A DNA stretch of 42,551 nucleotides from Deltaproteobacteria bacterium (GCA_017302835.1 JAFLCC010000023.1:1-42551); one strand, 5' to 3'. Shown: positions 1 through 8,653, counted from the first letter of the stretch. Notes: generated by a model not told the origin, from the letters alone. Program-made: numbers and translations.

Positions 1-125
1 TTAAACTTGAAAAAGTAGACATGATTCAACAACTAGAACTTGACTTGTATGCAGCTTAGAAAATAAAAATAAAAAATCATTCTGGAGTATTTCTAAAAAG
101 TTTCTACCAGAAACGGGACGCCATC
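1..125 (+). repeat. 125-bp repeat, left copy (inverted partner at right end)
   Basis: Bases 1-125 are the exact reverse complement of 42426-42550, and the match stops abruptly at 125/126. In the frame used by the following toxin gene the last part reads ...LPETGRH, so the repeat can code for a shared region just before a toxin tail. That frame is closed by TGA at 41-43. Another frame reads from base 3 to a TAG at 57-59. The repeat is therefore either decayed coding sequence or spans a gene boundary. Because ordinary chromosomal genes fill the window, a repeated sequence at which an assembly stopped is more likely than a true linear-replicon terminus. Confidence 0.9.
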
Positions 126-160
126 AAGGGGAAGTCTTAGGAAAATATGCATTCGATGTT

Positions 161-1018
161 TTGACTACGGTTGGTACATTTGGGGGCGGAGCTACAGTCA
201 CACTCACAGCCAAGGGAACAAAAGTCGCCGATGTCATTTCCGATGTGGGGCGACTCAGTAGATTGGTTCCCAAAAGCGCGCAGGCTCAGCTTGGGGAATC
301 TTTAAAACCCATTGTTTCTATTATTAGGCAGTCGTCCCCCGGTTTCAAATCGGGATTAAATGCCATTTCTAAATCCGATGGGAATTTAGGTAAAGAGTAT
401 GCCAAAGCCTATGTGAAATATTCTAAGGGCGGCCATACTCAACAAGCTAAATACATTGAAAAGCTAGTGGGTGCGCCCAAGCATACGCCCACGCCAGAGT
501 TGCTCAACACAGCTGTAAGTAAGCATTTGGATATTTCTCAAAGAATCGATTCCGTAGTTCCCAAAAAATTTGAAGATCAAGTGACTCGAGGAATTCGCAA
601 ACAAATAGATTTGGGTGGCGGTAAGAAAATTAACACAAAGTCTGAGGATGTTTTCTCTATTCATCCCTCACAAAAAACAGCAGATCATCGGTACTCCATT
701 GGTGGGCCAGAGGGGAACTCTGCTTTGTATGCCACCATAGGAAAGGATTCTAAAACTTTAGACTTAATTAAAAGCGAGACTAAGGTGGGCTCGTTGAATG
801 AACTACATTTAGAGACTCGGGTGATTCCTTTGGAACGAGTTCTAGATTTAACGGATTCTGAAGTGTTACGAAAACTAAATATAAACGCGGGTGATCTGAT
901 CGAAGACTCTTATTTGCAGACCCAAGTGATTGGCGATGTGGCGCGCTCGAAAGGATTTCAGGGTATAATCTTTCCATCGGCGCAAGGGTCTGGAATAAAT
1001 TTGATGTGGTTTAATTGA
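161..1018 (+). CDS. RES-domain toxin, C-terminal part of a polymorphic toxin (5' partial)
   Basis: The C-terminal half looks like a RES domain (NAD+ phosphorylase/ADP-ribosyl toxin family). It has an Arg in HRYSIGG, a Glu about 30 residues later in LIKSE, and a Ser in the terminal stretch GFQGIIFPSAQGSG, the R-E-S order of the family. The first 130 residues have no recognised domain and begin with a hydrophobic Gly/Ala/Thr-rich segment, typical of the region before a toxin tail. The frame is open upstream to base 44 without ATG or GTG; TTG at 161 is only the first possible start and has no ribosome binding site. The gene is probably the 3' end of a longer toxin gene that begins outside the window or was truncated. 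RES toxins deplete NAD+ in target cells; activity here is inferred. The next gene is a candidate immunity gene. Confidence 0.7.
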   Translation: MTTVGTFGGGATVTLTAKGTKVADVISDVGRLSRLVPKSAQAQLGESLKPIVSIIRQSSPGFKSGLNAISKSDGNLGKEYAKAYVKYSKGGHTQQAKYIEKLVGAPKHTPTPELLNTAVSKHLDISQRIDSVVPKKFEDQVTRGIRKQIDLGGGKKINTKSEDVFSIHPSQKTADHRYSIGGPEGNSALYATIGKDSKTLDLIKSETKVGSLNELHLETRVIPLERVLDLTDSEVLRKLNINAGDLIEDSYLQTQVIGDVARSKGFQGIIFPSAQGSGINLMWFN

Positions 1019-1125
1019 ATTTGAAATAGACTAATATGGAAAAGTCGAGGACGGACTAAAAATAGCATGGAATAATATTCGTAATTTGGAGAGATCGAAA
1101 CGCAATAGAATTTAAATTCTACTTT

Positions 1126-1641
1126 ATGGAAACTAATATGATTAAAAACAATTCGGATTTCAGAATAAAATTTCAAGATTACATGAAACTAGAGGCATTA
1201 GATAAGCCCCAAGAATTAATGACTGATATATTTGATTACATAGCCGGAAAAACAAGAAACGTAGAGAGTTTGTTCAAAGAGGATTTAAGCAAAGAAGTTA
1301 ATTTTGAAAGTGTGCTATTTCTCAGAAAATTGTCACGATTCATTGCCTTTGATAAAGCCCTGAGTCCCAAATACGCCGAAAATGTGAAAGAATTTTTTGC
1401 TTATTCTGAAAATGTTTTCTATTTAGCTATAGATTTTAAGTTATCACTGAGCTACTTGAAGGGTCTAGAGACCCAGGCCTGGCAGTCGTTAAAAGAAGCT
1501 TGGGACAATCCTCCCATGAATCGCTCTCAATTTTATTATCGCAATCAAGAATTAATTGAATCCATTAAGGCCCTCACCCGTGAACTCTACGACGATCCCG
1601 TTCTGGGCCCTAAGTTGCTAGCTAAGTACGAGACTTTGTAA
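1126..1641 (+). CDS. Hypothetical protein, candidate immunity protein for the RES toxin
   Basis: A 171-residue, charged, mostly helical protein with no signal peptide or membrane segment and no family that I recognise. It lies 107 bases after the RES toxin on the same strand, where polymorphic toxin loci usually carry the immunity gene. Function is inferred only from position. ATG at 1126 and ATG at 1138 are both possible starts, and neither has a clear ribosome binding site. The 240 bases that follow (1642-1881) hold no gene that I can support. Confidence 0.6.
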   Translation: METNMIKNNSDFRIKFQDYMKLEALDKPQELMTDIFDYIAGKTRNVESLFKEDLSKEVNFESVLFLRKLSRFIAFDKALSPKYAENVKEFFAYSENVFYLAIDFKLSLSYLKGLETQAWQSLKEAWDNPPMNRSQFYYRNQELIESIKALTRELYDDPVLGPKLLAKYETL

Positions 1642-1881
1642 CTCCTCCGCCCCTCCGCCACTGTTTTGTTCTTTGATTTGCTGAGCTCCCGTCTGTGAGC
1701 TTGCACTACGAAGCGGGATGATGTCGGGTACCGGTCACACACAAAAATTTCGCCAAGGATCATTATTCAAAACTTACTGGAAGCATGCTTTAAACTATGG
1801 TTGGTGGCCTTTTATAAGCTATTAGGAAATATGTGTACACGTTGAAGTACTCATGTTATATTGGTTATTAAGGAGGTTTTT

Positions 1882-2136
1882 ATGGAATCAACGTCTCCAA
1901 GAACATTTAGGGCTAACTTAAAAGAATATATGGATATGGCTGATGAAAAGCCCATACGTATTCAAAAGCGTGAAGGTAATGCCTGCGTTTTAATGTCTGA
2001 GGAATACTACGAAGGGTTATTGAATGAGATTTCTTCGCTACAAAAAAGCTTGCTCTCTGCCAACCAAGCTTTAAGAGGTGAAATCATCGAATATAAAATT
2101 GGCGATAAAGATCGTTTGAAAAGATTTAAAAAATGA
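1882..2136 (+). CDS. Phd/YefM-type antitoxin
   Basis: An 84-residue protein. The N-terminal part (STSPRTFRANLKEYMD, then PIRIQKREGNACVLMSEEYYE) follows the Phd/YefM pattern of a short DNA-binding dimer domain. The charged C-terminal tail would bind and block the toxin. ATG at 1882 is chosen because AAGGAGG lies at 1870-1876; an earlier in-frame TTG at 1861 has no such support. The stop overlaps the next gene's start (ATGA), the usual coupling of antitoxin and toxin. Family members repress their own operon, but I could not define an operator with confidence. Confidence 0.85.
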   Translation: MESTSPRTFRANLKEYMDMADEKPIRIQKREGNACVLMSEEYYEGLLNEISSLQKSLLSANQALRGEIIEYKIGDKDRLKRFKK

Positions 2137-2492
2137 AGATTGTTAAGACCCAGCAATTTGAAGATGATCGACTCCACATTGAAGATCATATTTATAATTC
2201 AAATGAGTATGATATTAAATTTGTCGATAAATTTATAGATGAGCTAGACGCTGCTGTTCAGTGGGTTCATTCAAATGCAACGACTCCGAAAGAAGATGAA
2301 ATGGGTGACCGGTCATGGCCGTTTTATCGAGATCATCGTGGTTGGTTTCGATATCGGTTAAAATATTTGTGTATCGAAAATTCAATACCGCGATCTATTT
2401 TATTAAAGAGAATTATTGATAAAAAGGAACAAAACCTTGATATCTATCCCAGTCATAAACTGGATACCTATTCTGCGGATGACGATGAATAA
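2133..2492 (+). CDS. Probable RelE/ParE-superfamily toxin
   Basis: A 119-residue protein overlapping the antitoxin by 4 bases. The layout fits a ParE/RelE-like fold: an N-terminal helix pair (FEDDRLHIEDHIYN, then FVDKFIDELDAAVQWV), a middle strand with Arg (HRGWFRYRLKYL), then SILLKRIIDKKE. It is longer than most ParE proteins because of an acidic tail (YSADDDE). The family call rests mainly on gene order and weak motif similarity, so the molecular target (ribosome or gyrase) cannot be given. Confidence 0.65.
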   Translation: MKIVKTQQFEDDRLHIEDHIYNSNEYDIKFVDKFIDELDAAVQWVHSNATTPKEDEMGDRSWPFYRDHRGWFRYRLKYLCIENSIPRSILLKRIIDKKEQNLDIYPSHKLDTYSADDDE

Positions 2493-2520
2493 CACGAAAA
2501 AAATGACATCTTGTTTACGA

Positions 2521-2536
2521 GATTAAGTGTTTAATC
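2521..2536 (+). terminator. Weak stem-loop after the toxin-antitoxin pair
   Basis: GATTAA and TTAATC form a 6-bp stem around GTGT, followed by CTTTG. It is AT-rich and lacks a long T run, so termination is only a possibility. Confidence 0.25.
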
Positions 2537-2603
2537 TTTGAATCTCAATACTTAAGTCTTGGTGTTGTGTAAATATTTGTAGCGAAAATCCGATAATCAC
2601 AAT

Positions 2604-4154
2604 GTGATTTTAATAGCCTTAATTATATTTTTTTCTAGTTATGCTGAAGCGATTGACGGCAATAGTTGTGATGCCCGCTCGCCCGTTCACTATTTTTCAA
2701 ATTCGATGGAAGATATTATTAAATCCTATGAGTCTTTAACTTTTAAAACGGATCCAAAAAAGTTTTGTGATAATGGAATGCTCAGAAGATTTTTGGAAGC
2801 CAATACAAAAAATAAAGATGAAATTGCAAATATGTCGGACGCACAAGTAATTCAAAAAGCCAACGAGCTGGCAAATAAAGACGGTGGCGGTGGAGGCTTC
2901 ATGTCCTTGCCGATTCAGAAGTACGCTGAAGAAGTTGTAAAAGGTGGAATACTTCTTGTAAATAATAATGGAGTTTTTTCGAATTTTGACTCAAATAAAA
3001 AAACGCTAAATCAGATTATTGATGAAGCTCAAATTACAATAAATTCAGATCCCTGCATTCATCCTAAACATGATGGTGCAAATTTAAAACTTTTCGTCGA
3101 TAAATCAGGTGTGAAGCCTTATGATGATAATTTTATTATCTCTGCTGCAGAAAAGATGGGACCAACTGTTTTATGCGCAGAGCTTGTGTCTATACTTAAA
3201 TCAACGTCTTGCGGAAGGTCATTTAATAATGTAGTTGATAGCCTGAAGCAAAGAGGTTCACCGCCGCTCACCTCCATGCCTAAGCTTCTTGATAGTATAG
3301 TAAACTCTGGAAAATTTGATAGTGGTTTGAAAGTAGCAGCTAACAAATTGATTGCAAAAATTAAAAATCCAAATCAGATCCAGTCCGACATCTTCACAGA
3401 TTTAAAAGAATCATTTATTCAGTCAGGTAGTAACCCCAGTGATGCTGAAGATATGGCATTTAAAACACTCGGAATGATAGGAACTGCTGGTGCAGCGCTC
3501 AATATAAGATTGAATAAAATTGAATTTCAAGGAAATCGGTGGCCAACCGTGACGGCTCTTTCGACTATTTCCGCACTTATTCCTTTATTAGATTTTTATT
3601 CATCAAAAAATGGAGGAAAAATTTACAGTTTCCCAAATAATGTTGAAGTTAAATGTAATACATCAAAGTCATACCACTTTTGGATGGCTGCATACTTAGC
3701 TAGAGTAGAAGTTCAAAGTGGACAAGCTCCGGAGATAGCAGCTGCAGCCGCGTTTTCTTCTAGCAAAATTTATCATGTAGTTGGAAATTTAACTAACCGT
3801 TGGGGTGCTGGGGCATTTTTCTCACACAGACCTTTTTCTCCGGCAACAAACATTGTGCGAGCCGACCTGTCCTATGCAAGTGCTGGAGCTATTTTTGGAG
3901 CGGGTGCACAACAAGGTATTGATATCGACGAGGGTATTACTATGTTAATGAATAAAAGCTCAATTTTGCCAAGGCTAACAAAAGAAGAAATCTTAAATGA
4001 GGTTAAGCCAACTAATTTTTTTGGATATGGCCGTTTTAAAAAAATCTTTGCCCCAAATGAGGTGTTTCAGTCTCAAATAGCAAACAAAACCTTTAAAAAA
4101 ATAGAAAAGTTTGATCAACTCCGGCCAGATGAAAAACTTTCTATTTGTAAATGA
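2604..4154 (+). CDS. Secreted protein of unknown function, 516 aa
   Basis: The protein starts with a short signal peptide (ILIALIIFFSSYAEA, cleavage after AEA). The mature part has paired cysteines, a Gly run (DGGGGGF) near residue 95, and a C-terminal Gly/Ala-rich region (ASAGAIFGAGAQQG). No domain is recognised. It starts at GTG 2604; the frame is closed by a TAG at 2580, so no longer start exists. A weak ribosome binding site makes the exact start uncertain. It stands alone between the toxin-antitoxin pair and an IS110 relic, in accessory territory. Confidence 0.7.
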   Translation: MILIALIIFFSSYAEAIDGNSCDARSPVHYFSNSMEDIIKSYESLTFKTDPKKFCDNGMLRRFLEANTKNKDEIANMSDAQVIQKANELANKDGGGGGFMSLPIQKYAEEVVKGGILLVNNNGVFSNFDSNKKTLNQIIDEAQITINSDPCIHPKHDGANLKLFVDKSGVKPYDDNFIISAAEKMGPTVLCAELVSILKSTSCGRSFNNVVDSLKQRGSPPLTSMPKLLDSIVNSGKFDSGLKVAANKLIAKIKNPNQIQSDIFTDLKESFIQSGSNPSDAEDMAFKTLGMIGTAGAALNIRLNKIEFQGNRWPTVTALSTISALIPLLDFYSSKNGGKIYSFPNNVEVKCNTSKSYHFWMAAYLARVEVQSGQAPEIAAAAAFSSSKIYHVVGNLTNRWGAGAFFSHRPFSPATNIVRADLSYASAGAIFGAGAQQGIDIDEGITMLMNKSSILPRLTKEEILNEVKPTNFFGYGRFKKIFAPNEVFQSQIANKTFKKIEKFDQLRPDEKLSICK

Positions 4155-4190
4155 CTAATCTTATCTATGATTTCAATATTCTGGTGTTAG

Positions 4191-4398
4191 TCAATGCCCA
4201 TGGAGCTTCGCCCAACCATCAAGAGTGTAATTGGTCTTAGCATCATATATTTATTTTCTTTATCTGAACTTCTTTTAAAAAGGAATCGTTTTTTAAATGA
4301 TAACAAGGTTTAAAAGACCCTATTTTAAACAAAGTAGAGTTCCATTAAAGCATTAAAAACCCACGTTGCTGGCATTGATGTCCATAAAGATATTCTGG
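4191..4398 (+). pseudogene. IS110 remnant (5' non-coding end plus first codons of the transposase)
   Basis: This stretch matches the reverse complement of 37036-37455, the left part of the IS110 copy further right. Matching pieces include the outer segment starting TCAATGCCCATG, the piece ending GATAACAAGG, and the start of the transposase (ALKTHVAGIDVHKDILA) with ATG changed to ATT. Two internal blocks present in the other copy are missing, and homology stops after the 18th codon or so. It is therefore a decayed partial copy with no coding capacity. Confidence 0.85.
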
Positions 4399-4912
4399 CT
4401 AGAGGATAGGAACTTCAAAGCCCGAATTGTTCCATCCCAGCATTTAGTTTTCATTAGTTGTTGTTAAAATTTTGTGATTGGAACGGGTCTTTGGCAATGA
4501 ATTTCGCTTAATTTTGAAATTTGCGACGTGCTTTTGATATATGGAGGGTGTTTTTCAGGATTTTGAATACACCAATCCATTGCAGATAAATTTCTTAGTC
4601 TGCCGATTGATTGAATTTGTCGTAATCAACAACCCACGAACGCTTTAACAACTTAGTACACCCACTAGAGGTTCGATCAAAACCTCATGAAATATATTTG
4701 TCCGCGCGGTCCTGACGATGAGCACACCGCCCGTAAGTCCACTCATCACACGAGGTAATTTGTCGAATTTTAGGCATGACAGGGCCTCCCACCGTTATCC
4801 ACGGCATGGGAACAATTTTTTAGAAAATCAAATTTTGAAAATATCGAGTTTGACTCGGCTTATCCACCGATCTGGGTTTTTTCTCTTGCGGACCAAAACT
4901 CCAAATGAAATT
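4399..4912. other. Non-coding stretch without recognised features
   Basis: About 510 bases between the IS110 relic and tRNA-Gly. Open frames here are short or run through the tRNA and look spurious. I see no promoter, repeat or RNA that I can name. Confidence 0.5.
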
Positions 4913-4988
4913 TGGAGCGGGAGACGGGACTCAAACCCGCGACCTATGCCTTGGCAAGGCATCGCTCTATCAACTGAGCTACTCCCGC
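4913..4988 (-). tRNA. tRNA-Gly(GCC)
   Basis: On the minus strand the sequence starts GCGGGAGTAGCTCAGTTG and ends with the matching acceptor CTCCCGC, discriminator T and an encoded CCA. The anticodon is GCC (complement at 4953-4955) in a 7-base loop closed by a stem of the GCC anticodon arm. The T arm has GGTTTGAGTCC. All four arms pair. Confidence 0.97.
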
Positions 4989-5034
4989 AAATCGATTATT
5001 CGAGAGAAATTAATATTGAATCATTTTCAAGTCA

Positions 5035-5238
5035 ATGCAAAACTATCTTCGAATGATGGAAAATGATCACTCTGCACCTCTATTTGTGAAGGCTTTTAAA
5101 AAATGGACTTTGATTTCTGTTTTTGGTTTGGCTGCATATTTTTTTGGCTACCTTTTAAGTTTGTCAGAGAATCAGCCGTATAAACTAGAAAAAATAAAAA
5201 GCCAGTCTATTGCTTTTCTTAGTTCAAATTCACAATGA
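5035..5238 (+). CDS. Possible small single-pass membrane protein
   Basis: The 67-residue frame holds one clear hydrophobic helix (LISVFGLAAYFFGYLL) flanked by Lys. ATGs at 5035, 5053 and 5056 are all possible starts, and none has a good ribosome binding site. It lies between the tRNA and the nuclease gene. The membrane segment is the only support for it being a gene. Confidence 0.4.
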   Translation: MQNYLRMMENDHSAPLFVKAFKKWTLISVFGLAAYFFGYLLSLSENQPYKLEKIKSQSIAFLSSNSQ

Positions 5239-5360
5239 ATTTGAAATTGGAAACAGTGCGCGATAATGAAATAAAAAAATAAAAATAACATTACTGGCTA
5301 GAAATAATTAATTTATTTTAACACTTGCCAATTATCGAGACTTTAAGGAATTGTTTATTT

Positions 5361-6263
5361 ATGAAAAAAAATATATTTGGTATTTTAATATTTATCCTAA
5401 GTCATCATTGTTTCGGTTGGGGGCCCATTGGCCATAGAACAGCAGGATTAATTGCTGACGCCAATTTAACTCCAAAGGCCAAAGCTTCGGTTAGTTATTT
5501 GCTTAAGAATCAAGGCTTGGCGGATGTGGCAAATTGGGCTGATGTCATCAAGTCGGGCAGTTCCTATCAACAAACATTGCGGTATCATTATGAAGGTGTT
5601 CCTGTAGGGATGAATTACTTGGAGTACCTACAAAATACAAAAGCAGATGAAAGAGATAAAGGGGGCACCGTTCTAGCAATGCTTGTTGCCAGAGACACGC
5701 TGAGAAGTCCTAGTGCTAGTTTGCAAGATAAAGCAGACGCTCTTAAATTTCTTTCGCATTTTGTCGCTGATATTCATCAGCCACTCCACACGGGAAGGCC
5801 GGGGGATCGTGGGGGTAATGATATCAAATTGAATTGGTTCGGGGAACCATCAAATCTTCACCGAGTGTGGGATTCTGGAATGATCTTAACAGGTCACAAA
5901 AATATTATAAATGCAGGTATGTCTTTTGAACAATCCTGTCTTGTTTATGCTCAGTTTTTAACAAAGGTAAGCGGTAGACAGATTCGGTTTGTACGTAGTG
6001 ATTTTGACAACTGGGTTTACGAGTCCTTAAGTTTGAGAGATTCTGCCGTTTATGATCAAAGTTATTTAAATCAACAAGCAGCTTATCAAGGGAAACTACT
6101 TCAATATTTGGACAACCGAGTCTTAGTTTCGGGTTTAAGATTAGCCGATGTGGTGAATCAAATTTTTGAAGCCCAACCTGTGCCACCTGAAGAGGTAACT
6201 TTCAGAAAGGAAATAGAGGCTATTGTTGGCAACCTCTATCGATTTATCAGTTTACGTCCCTAG
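5361..6263 (+). CDS. Secreted S1/P1-family nuclease
   Basis: A 300-residue zinc-dependent single-strand/RNA nuclease family member. The signal peptide (MKKNIFGILIFILSHHCFG) would be cut so that Trp20 becomes the mature N-terminus; in S1/P1 enzymes this Trp binds zinc through its free amino group. Further ligand-type residues are visible: GHR (His25), the NWADVI Asp, RYHYEG, and the cluster HFVADIHQPLH followed by GGND and NLHRVWD. ATG 5361 is chosen for AAGGAATTG upstream and because it gives a proper signal peptide; a longer frame to 5325 would bury it. It probably degrades nucleic acids in the periplasm or outside the cell, which fits a predator or scavenger. Confidence 0.92.
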   Translation: MKKNIFGILIFILSHHCFGWGPIGHRTAGLIADANLTPKAKASVSYLLKNQGLADVANWADVIKSGSSYQQTLRYHYEGVPVGMNYLEYLQNTKADERDKGGTVLAMLVARDTLRSPSASLQDKADALKFLSHFVADIHQPLHTGRPGDRGGNDIKLNWFGEPSNLHRVWDSGMILTGHKNIINAGMSFEQSCLVYAQFLTKVSGRQIRFVRSDFDNWVYESLSLRDSAVYDQSYLNQQAAYQGKLLQYLDNRVLVSGLRLADVVNQIFEAQPVPPEEVTFRKEIEAIVGNLYRFISLRP

Positions 6264-6287
6264 GCTAGGTTTACTTAAGGGACTTTT
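6256..6287 (+). terminator. Possible terminator between convergent genes
   Basis: GTCCCT (6256-6261) pairs with AGGGAC (6278-6283), followed by TTTTG. The stem starts inside the last codons of the nuclease gene. It is short but lies in the 44-base gap between convergent genes. Confidence 0.35.
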
Positions 6288-6307
6288 GTTCCAAAAGGGC
6301 AAAGGTC

Positions 6308-8653
6308 CTAGGGGGCTTTTGATAACTGTGCTTTCTTTTCTTTAATTGTTTTAATGTATTGAGCTTCGAGTGTCGTCATCACAACTGAATTAAAAATTCC
6401 ATCTACTGTTGTTGTTCTTTGGAGAACGTTGGCTGACTTTCTTATTCCCATAATAAAGGGTCCTAGCACTTCTACCTTGCCAATTTGCTGAATCAGCTTG
6501 TAGGCGATATTTGAACTTTCTAAATTTGGAAAAATTAAAATATTAGCGCCACCTTTGATGTTGCAAAAAGGAAATATTTTATCGACGATAAGAGGGTTGA
6601 CGGCGGCATCGGCTTGAATATCCCCGTCGACTTCAAGATCAGGTCGTTTAATTCTGACGATATCGGCGGCCTTCTTCATTTTTTCTGGAGTGCCAGGAGC
6701 GGCAGTGAAGTTGGAATAGGATAACATGGCAATTTTTGGTTTTTTCCCAAAATATTCTACGATCCGACTACATTGCGTAGCAATTTTAGCCAGGGACTCG
6801 CTAGAGGGATTATGATTGACAGTGGTATCAGCAAGCAGAATAAAATTTTTCTCAGTTAAAATGAGGTTGCAGCCTGCAGCTATTTCTTCATGGCCTGCAC
6901 TGATGATTTGCAGGATCGGACGAACCGCATCGGCATAGTTTTGGGTTGATCCTGTGACCATCCCGTCGGCATCGTTGAGCAAGACCATCATAGATGCAAA
7001 ATAATTTGGATCAACCATGAGGCGCTCTGCTTCTTTTAAGTTAACGCCTTTTCTTTGTCTTAGTTTATAGAGTTCCTCCACATAGGTTTTAAATTTTGGG
7101 TGCTGGGAAGGTTGGATGATAGGAATATTTTCTAAGGCGGTTAACTCCAAGTCTCTGATTTTTTCTTTAACTCGATCCGGGTATCCTAATAAGATAGGCT
7201 CGCAAATTCGTTCTTCGACGAGGGCTCTAAGAGCTTTGAGAACGCGCTCTGAAGTGCCTTCGGGAAAAACAATGCGACAGAGTTTGCCACCATGAGCCTC
7301 CGTATTTTGATGGACCCGATTGATGGAGCTTCGAATAAAAGATTTAGATGGCCCTTGGAAGGATTCCAATTTATTGTGATATTTTTCCCAATCGGTAATT
7401 TTAATTCTAGCGACTCCAGAATCCATCGCTGCCTTAGCCACAGCAGGAGCGACTCTAAGGAGGACTCGAGTGTCGAAGGGTTTTGGAATTAAATAATCTC
7501 GACCAAATTTAAAACTTTTTCCGCCATAGGTGGTGGAAACATTATCAGGAACAGGCTCACGAGCGAGTCCTGCCAGTGCTTTTACCGCCGCCAATTTCAT
7601 TTCTTCATTGATTTGTGTAGATCGTGTGTCTAAGGCCCCCCTAAAAATTGAGGGGAATCCCAAAACGTTATTAACTTGGTTGGGAAAGTCTGATCTGCCG
7701 GTGGCCACGATAGCATCAGGACGCACTTGTTTCGCCTTCAACGGATCAATTTCAGGGTCAGGATTGGCCATGGCAAAAAGAATAGGATCTTTATTCATTT
7801 TCATGATCATTTCAGGAGCCAGGGCCCCGGCGGCAGATAGCCCAACAAAGACATCAGCACCTTCGAGGGCTTGGGTTAAGTTCCGCTTTTCTGTCTCAAT
7901 AGCAAAAGCTTCTTTAAATTTATTCATTCCTTCTTTGCGGCCTTTATAAATAACACCATTGGAGTCACACATCGTTATATGTTCTTTCTTAACTCCCAAG
8001 GAAATAAAAATATTAGAGCATGCCACAGCGCTGGCTCCGGCTCCGTTAACGACAAGACGAATCTCTTTTAATTCTTTGCCGATAATGAAACAGGCATTTA
8101 GAAGAGCGGCGCCGCTGACGATGGCGGTGCCATGTTGATCATCGTGGAAAACGGGGATATTCATTTCTTTTTTTAGAGTTTCTTCAATTTCAAAACACTC
8201 TGGAGCTTTGATATCTTCAAGATTAATCCCACCAAAGGTAGGTTCCAAAGTTTTAATGGCTTGGATAAATTGCTTTGGATCCGTGGCATTGACTTCGATA
8301 TCAAAAACGTCGATTCCAGCAAATTGTTTAAACAAAATTCCTTTTCCTTCCATGACCGGCTTGGAGGCCAAAGGGCCAATATTTCCTAAACCCAGAACGG
8401 CAGTTCCATTGGAGATCACAGCAACAAGATTCCCTTTGGCGGTGTAATCATAAACTTTATCTGGATTTTTAGCGATAGCTATGCAAGGAGCGGCCACGCC
8501 TGGAGAGTAGGCCAAGGAGAGATCTTTTTCGGTAGTGCAAGGTTTGCTAGAAATGACTTCGATTTTTCCAGGTTTGTTTTGTGAGTGATATTCAAGAGCT
8601 TCTTTTTCAAGGAGAAGGGCTTTCGAGTTTTGGATATCATGTTCATTCGTCAT
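6308..8653 (-). CDS. maeB: NADP-dependent malic enzyme with phosphotransacetylase-like domain
   Basis: This 781-residue protein oxidatively decarboxylates malate to pyruvate, making NADPH. The N-terminal malic domain shows YSPGVAAPCIAIA near residue 50, LGLGNIGPLASKPVMEGK, DIEVNA, DDQHGTAIVSGA and the nucleotide-binding VNGAGASAVAC. From about residue 440 the rest is a phosphate acetyl/butyryltransferase-like domain (RIVFPEGTSERVLKA, MVTGSTQNYADAVRP). The length matches the hybrid MaeB class (E. coli about 760 aa). In that class the C-terminal domain is usually regulatory, binding acetyl-CoA, rather than catalytic. AAAGGA precedes the ATG. It links the TCA cycle to the acetyl-CoA pool fed by the neighbouring beta-oxidation operon. 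Confidence 0.96.
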   Translation of the reverse strand: MTNEHDIQNSKALLLEKEALEYHSQNKPGKIEVISSKPCTTEKDLSLAYSPGVAAPCIAIAKNPDKVYDYTAKGNLVAVISNGTAVLGLGNIGPLASKPVMEGKGILFKQFAGIDVFDIEVNATDPKQFIQAIKTLEPTFGGINLEDIKAPECFEIEETLKKEMNIPVFHDDQHGTAIVSGAALLNACFIIGKELKEIRLVVNGAGASAVACSNIFISLGVKKEHITMCDSNGVIYKGRKEGMNKFKEAFAIETEKRNLTQALEGADVFVGLSAAGALAPEMIMKMNKDPILFAMANPDPEIDPLKAKQVRPDAIVATGRSDFPNQVNNVLGFPSIFRGALDTRSTQINEEMKLAAVKALAGLAREPVPDNVSTTYGGKSFKFGRDYLIPKPFDTRVLLRVAPAVAKAAMDSGVARIKITDWEKYHNKLESFQGPSKSFIRSSINRVHQNTEAHGGKLCRIVFPEGTSERVLKALRALVEERICEPILLGYPDRVKEKIRDLELTALENIPIIQPSQHPKFKTYVEELYKLRQRKGVNLKEAERLMVDPNYFASMMVLLNDADGMVTGSTQNYADAVRPILQIISAGHEEIAAGCNLILTEKNFILLADTTVNHNPSSESLAKIATQCSRIVEYFGKKPKIAMLSYSNFTAAPGTPEKMKKAADIVRIKRPDLEVDGDIQADAAVNPLIVDKIFPFCNIKGGANILIFPNLESSNIAYKLIQQIGKVEVLGPFIMGIRKSANVLQRTTTVDGIFNSVVMTTLEAQYIKTIKEKKAQLSKAP

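Noticed and set aside
4400-4420. ATAGGAACTTC, as in half of an FRT site
   Set aside because: Only one 11-base arm is present, with no spacer and no second arm, so chance is the likely cause.
4714-4734. ACACCGCCCGT, as in the 3' part of 16S rRNA
   Set aside because: Only 11 bases match; the surroundings do not resemble rRNA.
4718-5056. Open frame of 112 codons on the plus strand
   Set aside because: It runs straight through the antisense of tRNA-Gly and has no homology or ribosome binding site.
7530-7949. 139-codon frame antisense to maeB
   Set aside because: A shadow of a strongly conserved gene with no independent support.
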